From positions 1 through 55,501 of the forward strand of contig JAMCTH010000012.1 in NCBI GenBank assembly GCA_023379025.1: a stretch of DNA of 55,501 nucleotides, given 5' to 3'. A program made the position numbers and the translations under genes. Source of the DNA: Patescibacteria group bacterium. Its GTDB lineage: Bacteria; Patescibacteriota; Microgenomatia; UBA10105; UBA927. Shown piece after piece: positions 49,650-55,501 of the stretch. The notes beneath the pieces are model-generated. The model searched no databases and was not told where the DNA came from. It saw nothing but the letters and a program-made list of their open reading frames with translations. Numbering within the stretch: position 1 is the stretch's first letter; each line of letters opens with the position of its first letter.

Positions 49650-50236
49650 ATGGATACGTACTTATTCATAGATGGAGAAAACTTCTTATACAAAGTTGAG
49701 GATGCGCTCCGAGAATCAGGCATTCCGAAACGTAAAATTGATACAACTCACATCAAGCTTGCCGGACTTATCTCGCAGGCGCTTACCGGATATACAATCG
49801 CAAAGAAAACTTTCTACTCAGCAAAACTCCGATTCTTTGAAGAAACGAAAGAAAAGTCACGAGTGCTTATCAATAAACAGCGAATACTTAAACAAAACCT
49901 AGAAAAACAGGGGTTTGAATTCCTTATCGCCGGCAATGTTCGTCCTCAACAAGTAACGGCAAACGGAAAAACTACATATGTTTTTAAAGAAAAAGGCTTG
50001 ATGTGAGAATCGCCGTCGATCTTATAACAGCCTGTTGCGATAAAAAAATAGATACGGCCATTCTTTGCAGTTCAGATTCCGATCTGCAGCCTGCAATTAC
50101 AGAATTAAAGCGACGCGGAGTAAAAATCGTATATGTAGGCTTTGAATTATCACCGAATAAAGGATTAACATTCACCTGTAACAAGACTATTTTGTTCAGA
50201 AACAGCGAAATTCTCAAATACTGCCCGCCTAAATAA
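49650..50236 (+). pseudogene. NYN-domain (LabA/DUF88-like) RNase, split by a frame change
   Basis: The first frame (49650-50006, 118 aa) begins TYLFIDGENFLYKV with the first conserved Asp of the PIN-like NYN fold. It ends VFKEKGLM at a TGA. A second frame (from 50003, 77 aa) continues without a gap in similarity: VRIAVDLITACCDKKIDTAILCSSDSDLQPAI, with the remaining acidic residues. In the family EKG(V/L)DVRIAVDM is one piece, so the loss of a single G near 50000 explains the split. A GTG/TGA overlap or recoding could still give product. Confidence 0.7.
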
Positions 50237-50343
50237 AGGGGCGTGAAAGTACATTCAGTCAGCGGTACAACGGTGTTTCGCTCTGTATCCAAATTCGTCA
50301 TCGATTGGTTACTTTCCGCGAAACGCGGTTCTCCCCCTGTAAT

Positions 50344-51372
50344 ATGATGGATAAACGAAACACACCGTCAGGAGCACTTGTGTTTATACTGCTTGGGGCT
50401 CTTATTTTTTCCTATGTCCGTCTCAGGGTGCAAACGGTTCGGGAATCGTCGCCTGCAACCCGTCCTGTTATCCTCATCATGATGGAAAATACGTCCTGGG
50501 ACGGGATAGCCGGCAACCCGAACGCACCGTACATCAACAGTCTTCTCAGGCGCCGCGACGCGGCATATCTTACAAATTACCATTCGCCTGCCGGCATCCA
50601 TCCGAGTGAACCGAACTATGTCTGGCTGGAAGCCGGTATGTCGGAGTCACTTCCGAACGGGAAAGCGGGTGTAAGCTTTACCTCCGATGCGGTCCCCAGC
50701 CCGGGCAATTCTACCTCTACCCGGATCCACCTCTCGACGATTCTTTCGGCAAACGGATACACCTGGAAAGTCTACGCGGAAGGCATATCCGGAACGGACT
50801 GCCCGCTTACGGCGGATCCGTTTACCCGCTATGCCCCCAAGCATGTGCCGCAGCTTTTCTTTCAGGACGTGACCGGTGACAATGCGTCGGGTTTCCCCGC
50901 ATGTATACGTCACATACGGCCGCTCACGGAATTCCTGCCGGATATCGCACACCGCACGATAGCGGATTATTCGGTGGTCATCCCCAATACCTGCCACGAC
51001 ATGCACGATACGATCGGATGCGAATCCGGTGACCGTATTGCAAACGGCGACCGGTGGCTTTCCCGCTTCCTCCCGCCGCTTCTTTCCTCGGGAGTGTACC
51101 AAAACAACGGTGCGGTGTTTCTGACCTGGGACGAGGACGGCACGGACAGCGGAAATCCCATTGGTCTTATCCTGCTTTCGTTCTTATCCAAGGGAAGAGG
51201 GTACTCCAGCGCCAACTATTTCGACACAAGTTCGCTCGTTTCTACCTTCTGTCAGATGTATGCGCTATTCCCGTGCCCCGGACATGCACGGGAAGCCCCA
51301 CCCATGAACATCCTGTTTCAGGGCGATGCAGTTCCACATCTCCGGACCACTATAGGGACCACGACGCACTAA
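50344..51372 (+). CDS. Phosphoesterase (phospholipase C/acid phosphatase AcpA type), membrane-anchored
   Basis: From the ATG at 50344 the protein has 342 residues. A signal anchor (GALVFILLGALIFSYVRL) is followed by RPVILIMMENTSWDGIAGNPNAPYINSLL, the metal and nucleophile region of this alkaline-phosphatase-superfamily branch. HPSEPNYVWLEAG, VVIPNTCHDMHD and VFLTWDEDGTDSGNPIG follow, and supply further metal ligands. It probably acts on phosphate esters outside the membrane and could release phosphate or attack phospholipid head groups. Confidence 0.83.
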   Translation: MMDKRNTPSGALVFILLGALIFSYVRLRVQTVRESSPATRPVILIMMENTSWDGIAGNPNAPYINSLLRRRDAAYLTNYHSPAGIHPSEPNYVWLEAGMSESLPNGKAGVSFTSDAVPSPGNSTSTRIHLSTILSANGYTWKVYAEGISGTDCPLTADPFTRYAPKHVPQLFFQDVTGDNASGFPACIRHIRPLTEFLPDIAHRTIADYSVVIPNTCHDMHDTIGCESGDRIANGDRWLSRFLPPLLSSGVYQNNGAVFLTWDEDGTDSGNPIGLILLSFLSKGRGYSSANYFDTSSLVSTFCQMYALFPCPGHAREAPPMNILFQGDAVPHLRTTIGTTTH

Positions 51373-51431
51373 AAGTGCGCACCCGTGCTTGCTATTGGCG
51401 CCAGCTGTAGTACCATTAAAGGTACGAAATT

Positions 51432-53006
51432 ATGGAATTGCCGAATGTAGTCAATTCAGTAATCCGGGAATTTGAAGGCAAACGTCCGCTTCCCAAAGAC
51501 GGCGCCCACCTTACCGTCAGCCGCACTATATCGGTTCTGGCCGTTCTCTACGAGAAGGTCAGGAACGCCGTCGAGTTCCGGGCAGAACACCTCATACGCC
51601 GCGCGGCGATCGAACGGATCCTCAAACGGCGCATCCTCCTCAACGGCGGCTCGACGACCATCGCGGAAAACCTGGTCATCGAGCTTCTCTGGGCGCGCTA
51701 TATCGACAGCTCTCTCATTGATGACCTGAAGATCCGCGATATCCAAAAAATCATTGAGCGGTACCTCGCCGTCAAACATGCGGTATTTGACCGGGGATCC
51801 AAACCCAAATCCGTCACGTGGGATGACGTATTAGGCGTTGCTTCCTCGGAGATAGAAGAAACATTGGTTTCTCCGAACAAACGTGATGCGCTCAACTCCC
51901 TGTTTTACCAGGCGATCCGGCCGAAAGTCACGATTGCCGGCCGGGACGAAACATTCGTGAACGTCCAGACGTATGTTGCCGTCGAAAGGAGTTTTGCGCA
52001 GTCCGATGACGCACTTATTTCTTACCATCTCATGAAACTGGTCGATCCCGGATGGTTTACAGCAGGGCCGCCGGTCGACGCCACAGCCGTTTCGGCATTT
52101 ATGCATGCGTATACCGGGGTTCACCAGGCGCTTCATGATCCGGTTGGGGAGGGGATCTACCGCTTTGCCCGGCGCCTGACGCCTGCATTTCTTCTGATCC
52201 GTGACCTATTCTATGACCAGGGCGCCGAAGTCCGTAAAACCATCGAAGATCCGGTCGTCCTCGAACAGAAGCTCGCCGGGCTTGCCGCGAAAAAATATCA
52301 GGAAATCGGTACCAAGGTCCGCCGTGCCGTCATCCGGAGCTTCATATACATATTCCTCACCAAAATGGTCTTTGCGTTCGCCCTTGAAGCGCCGTACGAC
52401 CTCTACATCGCCAAAAAACTTCTTCCCATACCGCTGACGATCAATATGCTCTTCCCGCCGATACTCCTTATCCTCGTTGCCGGGTTTATCAGAGTCCCGG
52501 CCGGCGACAATACCAAACGTCTGACCGAACGGATACAGAAAATCCTCTACCGCTTCGATACGCTGAAGGATGAAACGGATCTCTACACCGGCAAAAAGAC
52601 GGAACGCCGGCCCATCCTCATGGCGGTATTCACGGCGATCTACATCCTCACCTTCGGCGCGACGTTTTATCTGATCCATCTTGGTCTCACAGCGCTTCAG
52701 TTCAATATCGCAAGCCAGATTATCTTCTTCTTTTTCGTCGCGCTTGTCACGTTTTTTGCCTACCGCATCAGGCAGTCCGCGCGTGAGTATGAAATTGTCG
52801 AACACCAGGGGGTCCTCGAACCGGTCGTCGATTATTTGTTTCTCCCGATTCTCCGCGCCGGTAACTTTCTGTCCGCGGAAATCGCGCGGCTGAATGTATT
52901 TCTTTTTGTCTTTGATTTTATTCTCGAGGCGCCGCTTAAAGTCATCTTCGAAGTCATCGAGGAATGGATCCGCTTCGTCCGCCTCAAAAAGGAAGAGATT
53001 GTTTAG
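51432..53006 (+). CDS. Conserved-looking membrane protein of unknown function
   Basis: This 524-residue protein is soluble and helical up to about residue 300. It then has four hydrophobic segments: SFIYIFLTKMVFAFAL, INMLFPPILLILVAGFI, AVFTAIYILTFGATFYLIHLGL and IIFFFFVALVTFFAY. It ends in an amphipathic helix. No catalytic motif is seen. Its stop overlaps the stop of the convergent glycosyltransferase gene. Confidence 0.75.
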   Translation: MELPNVVNSVIREFEGKRPLPKDGAHLTVSRTISVLAVLYEKVRNAVEFRAEHLIRRAAIERILKRRILLNGGSTTIAENLVIELLWARYIDSSLIDDLKIRDIQKIIERYLAVKHAVFDRGSKPKSVTWDDVLGVASSEIEETLVSPNKRDALNSLFYQAIRPKVTIAGRDETFVNVQTYVAVERSFAQSDDALISYHLMKLVDPGWFTAGPPVDATAVSAFMHAYTGVHQALHDPVGEGIYRFARRLTPAFLLIRDLFYDQGAEVRKTIEDPVVLEQKLAGLAAKKYQEIGTKVRRAVIRSFIYIFLTKMVFAFALEAPYDLYIAKKLLPIPLTINMLFPPILLILVAGFIRVPAGDNTKRLTERIQKILYRFDTLKDETDLYTGKKTERRPILMAVFTAIYILTFGATFYLIHLGLTALQFNIASQIIFFFFVALVTFFAYRIRQSAREYEIVEHQGVLEPVVDYLFLPILRAGNFLSAEIARLNVFLFVFDFILEAPLKVIFEVIEEWIRFVRLKKEEIV

Positions 53007-54418
53007 CCCTGCAACCGGTAAAAAGCTGCACCGGGATTATGTATGGACGGATCAGAAATCTTCCGGTAGCCGGATAGCACCTCAGGAAATCCATTCATGG
53101 TTTTCAGTCTTCCGTTCCAGGCAACGATCAGTGCAGGTTTTTCCGATTGTATGATCCCGGCAAACCTTTGGGAGGTCATGTTGCCGGATGCTATACGTAC
53201 ATAGGACAGGTCGGAAAGTTCCGGCGGAGGAAGCCGCCCGGACAGGGCAGAAAAAATCGCTTCATCACTCACGACACCGTCTCCCGGCTTTGTCGACCGC
53301 AGGATAAACGCGACCCCTTCCTGACGCTCCGGATCCAGAAGCGCCGACCCTGCTGAAGTTCTGACCAACTGCATCCGTACGCCGATTGCGGCGACGAGAA
53401 GAAGGATCGTGAATGGCGCAATCAATTCACGGCGGCGTTCCATAGAAAGCACGATAACATATGCCGTCGCCACGACGACCGGTACGGCCAGAATAGCGAG
53501 GTGATGGGGGAAAAACGGACGGTACAGCGAAAAAAACAGGAGTGATGACCCTGCCCAAAATATGAGCACCTGTCCCATATCCTTCAGCCGGTTTCTCACG
53601 GACCAAACCAGAACTGCACCGATAAGAAGTACCACGGAAAGCATCCGTTCGGTGCTCAAAAGGGATACCAGGCTTGCCGCCCCCGCAGCGACGCCTTCGG
53701 ACTGCATCCGATACCATACCGTATTGGAAAACACATTGCCGACGCCAAAGGGGATGGCCAAAACACCGGACACTGCGGCAACCACGCCGGAACAAACACG
53801 ATAAGCTCGGCCGAGCCGCTCTCGCCGGTGAGCCATATTGCCCGTACCGGCGCCTCCGGCGAGATAGATACCGAGGAGGAGCGGTGGCAGAAACGTCACA
53901 TCAAATTTTGTCCAGAATGCTACCGCATAGGCAACCGCTGTAGCAGCAAACCACAGAAGCTGTCCGGTGCGGAGGAATCGGAAAAGAGCGCCGAGAGACA
54001 GGAGCGTAAACGTCGTCACTATCGCATCGGACTGGAGTACAAGCGTTTGCCCGTAATAGTGGGGGATAAGGTAGAGAAGTGCGCTGGCAAGCGGGGCAAA
54101 CCATCGTTTCCCGAGCTCTTTGCCGATCCAGAACAGCGCACCTATCCCCACAAGCGACCATGCGGCAACCCCCAGGCGGAAGGTCTCAAGGTGGTTACCG
54201 GACAGAGAGACCAGGGGATAAAGCGACAGAAGAAATCCCGGCGGCTGGGAAAAAAACGTTTCGGCATACGCGGGAAAACCTTTCCGGATCAGAAGAAACG
54301 ACGTCAGATATATGCCTTCGTCATTGTCCGTTACCGGGTGCCCCGCAAGTGCTACATCGCTCCACGCGAGGAACAAAAACAAGCTTCCGATGAGTCCGAA
54401 CACAATTAGTCGTTTCAT
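53003..54418 (-). CDS. GT39/ArnT-like membrane glycosyltransferase
   Basis: This 471-residue multi-pass protein has the catalytic-type acidic pair in TDNDEGIYL in the first outer loop, followed by FFSQPPGFLLSLYP, a pattern of dolichyl/undecaprenyl-phosphate sugar transferases. About ten further hydrophobic segments and a C-terminal soluble region with GDGVVSDEAIFSALSGRLPPPELSDLS complete it. It probably moves sugars from lipid carriers onto surface proteins or glycans. It diverges from the acyltransferase gene. Confidence 0.85.
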   Translation of the reverse strand: MKRLIVFGLIGSLFLFLAWSDVALAGHPVTDNDEGIYLTSFLLIRKGFPAYAETFFSQPPGFLLSLYPLVSLSGNHLETFRLGVAAWSLVGIGALFWIGKELGKRWFAPLASALLYLIPHYYGQTLVLQSDAIVTTFTLLSLGALFRFLRTGQLLWFAATAVAYAVAFWTKFDVTFLPPLLLGIYLAGGAGTGNMAHRRERLGRAYRVCSGVVAAVSGVLAIPFGVGNVFSNTVWYRMQSEGVAAGAASLVSLLSTERMLSVVLLIGAVLVWSVRNRLKDMGQVLIFWAGSSLLFFSLYRPFFPHHLAILAVPVVVATAYVIVLSMERRRELIAPFTILLLVAAIGVRMQLVRTSAGSALLDPERQEGVAFILRSTKPGDGVVSDEAIFSALSGRLPPPELSDLSYVRIASGNMTSQRFAGIIQSEKPALIVAWNGRLKTMNGFPEVLSGYRKISDPSIHNPGAAFYRLQG

Positions 54419-54463
54419 GTACGCTTCGTTTCCTCTACACTATTCTAGTATGTCAAGCCATCT

Positions 54464-55414
54464 ATGAGAAATCCGGTATTCGACGTTCTCCGGTTCCTGC
54501 TGATCATCCCGATCGTCAGCCTTCATATGCGGATCATCATGGGCGCTTCATCCGGCAATCCCCTTGAGCCGGTCGCCTGGTACACCGTACCCGTATTTAT
54601 CATCCTCTCCTTCTATTTCCGCCGGAAAAAACCGCTCGCCGTACGTCTACAGCGCCTTATCATACCGTTTCTCTTCTGGTCAGCCGTTGGCTTCCTCATC
54701 TCTCCCCGGCTCGTCTCGGTGAGAAACGGCATACTCCAGCTGACCACCGGGCAGATCGTCGACACACCGCTCTATTATCTCCTCATCCTTGCTTCCTTTA
54801 CCCTCATCGCAAAATTCATGGATATGCTGCCCCGGCTCCTCACGGTTTTGCTGTACGCCGGCATCGTGCTTGGTGCCTTTACCCTCGAGTACAGCGGCCT
54901 CAATGCCCGTGTGTTCTCTCCCAAGCTGCCCGCTGTTGCCAGGACTTACGGACGCTTTGCCGAGCTTATCGTGTTTGTTCCGGCCGGGCTTGCCTTTTCC
55001 TGGCTTGCCGGGCGGAGCTTATCCCGGCTCTGGCTCATGCTCGTCCCGCTCGCGTTTCTCATACTCTCCGCTCTTGCAGCTATCATCCTGCCGGGCACTT
55101 CCGGGTTCCATTTCGGCGGCCTGCCGGTTGCTTTCGGTGCGTCAGCAATTTTTTCGGTTTTCCTCTTCCTCTCGGATATGAAGCTTCCCAACCGCGTCTC
55201 GGCAGCATTTCTTTTCCTCGGCAAGTATACATTCGGCGTATACCTTACCCACTATCTTATTATCCTCTCGGTCGTGACCCTCATTCCACAGGCGATACCA
55301 TTCATATCCGGGCACTACGCCGTGTCTCTTCTCCTGTTTCTGTTCCTCTCCTATACGTTTGCAGCCGCCCTGGACCGCGGCACCATGGGGCATGCAGCGA
55401 AGCTTGTCAGCTAA
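54464..55414 (+). CDS. Membrane acyltransferase (family 3)
   Basis: This 316-residue protein with about nine membrane segments begins VFDVLRFLLIIPIVSLHMRII, the Arg...His signature of acyltransferase-3 (OafA-type) proteins. Family members O-acylate surface sugars or peptidoglycan. Late features include LFLGKYTFGVYLTHYLIIL, also typical. It is short for the family but complete (stop at 55412-55414). With the neighbouring GT39-type enzyme it suggests surface-glycan modification. Confidence 0.85.
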   Translation: MRNPVFDVLRFLLIIPIVSLHMRIIMGASSGNPLEPVAWYTVPVFIILSFYFRRKKPLAVRLQRLIIPFLFWSAVGFLISPRLVSVRNGILQLTTGQIVDTPLYYLLILASFTLIAKFMDMLPRLLTVLLYAGIVLGAFTLEYSGLNARVFSPKLPAVARTYGRFAELIVFVPAGLAFSWLAGRSLSRLWLMLVPLAFLILSALAAIILPGTSGFHFGGLPVAFGASAIFSVFLFLSDMKLPNRVSAAFLFLGKYTFGVYLTHYLIILSVVTLIPQAIPFISGHYAVSLLLFLFLSYTFAAALDRGTMGHAAKLVS

Positions 55415-55501
55415 ACATCACGTACGGCCGGTGTGATCCCCGATGCGGTCGCTACGCACAATTCTGCGCCCCATCAACCCGCCGGGTTACTTACGTTCAA
55501 A

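Noticed and set aside
1-55501. CRISPR arrays, insertion sequences with transposases, reverse transcriptases or rRNA genes
   Set aside because: I looked for regular spaced repeats, DDE or HUH transposase motifs, YADD motifs and conserved rRNA segments and found none.

Overview
The window looks like a piece of a Candidate Phyla Radiation (Patescibacteria, probably Microgenomates-type) chromosome. This placement is inferred from gene content: a short UvrC, a short DNA polymerase III delta-like protein, a stand-alone EF-Tu domain-2-like protein, an archaeal-type FBP aldolase/phosphatase, and many small conserved membrane proteins. TGA works as a normal stop codon throughout, so the recoded (TGA = Gly) CPR lineages are unlikely. 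The backbone is GC-rich; the stretch from about 33.0 to 38.5 kb and several genes up to 50 kb are clearly AT-richer.

Layout. Positions 1-7.3 kb carry the start of a leftward gene, a SAM riboswitch with its terminator, a small acidic ORF, metK, rarA, a small beta-barrel protein, a NUDIX hydrolase, a metallopeptidase, a HolA-like protein, a phosphohexomutase and a phosphoglucose/phosphomannose isomerase. Positions 7.4-15.5 kb continue with PEP synthase, enolase, iPGM, the bifunctional FBP aldolase/phosphatase and an acetyl-CoA synthetase, giving a tightly packed acetate/pyruvate-to-hexose-phosphate block. Positions 15.6-25.2 kb hold dedA, lexA divergent from uvrB, uvrA, a transglutaminase-like protein and uvrC, that is, SOS control next to the whole UvrABC excision system. 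Positions 25.2-33 kb hold a small holin-family membrane protein, yvcK, secG, a peptide-binding protein, a membrane-sensor/trehalose-6-phosphate synthase fusion, otsB and a DUF2079 membrane protein.

Positions 33.0-38.5 kb are an AT-rich accessory element. It contains a PD-(D/E)XK-like protein, a possible phage terminase small-subunit relative, a zinc-ribbon membrane protein with a tiny membrane partner, an intricately folded non-coding stretch with two terminators, a small acidic ORF and a large serine recombinase. The last 19 bases of the recombinase gene are the 3' end of a tRNA-Leu gene on the other strand, as expected for insertion at a tRNA. Positions 38.5-49.5 kb are a tRNA-rich zone with eleven intact tRNAs, several tRNA fragments, an antitoxin/PIN toxin pair, SemiSWEET, LCP, tgt, HNH, DUF192 and serine-hydrolase genes. 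Two tRNA-Gly genes and their 3' flanks form a 66/67-bp inverted repeat around 8.5 kb of it. Positions 47.7-55.4 kb hold a secreted glycosidase, a frame-split NYN protein, a phosphoesterase, a conserved membrane protein, a GT39-type glycosyltransferase and an acyltransferase.

A recurrent feature is a -10-like box placed 5 to 9 bases before the start codon with no Shine-Dalgarno sequence. This suggests that many transcripts are leaderless. Other genes (metK, the 85-aa protein, pmm/pgm, the transglutaminase gene, the zinc-ribbon gene) have clear Shine-Dalgarno sites.

All assignments come from reading motifs by eye. No database search or folding program was run.
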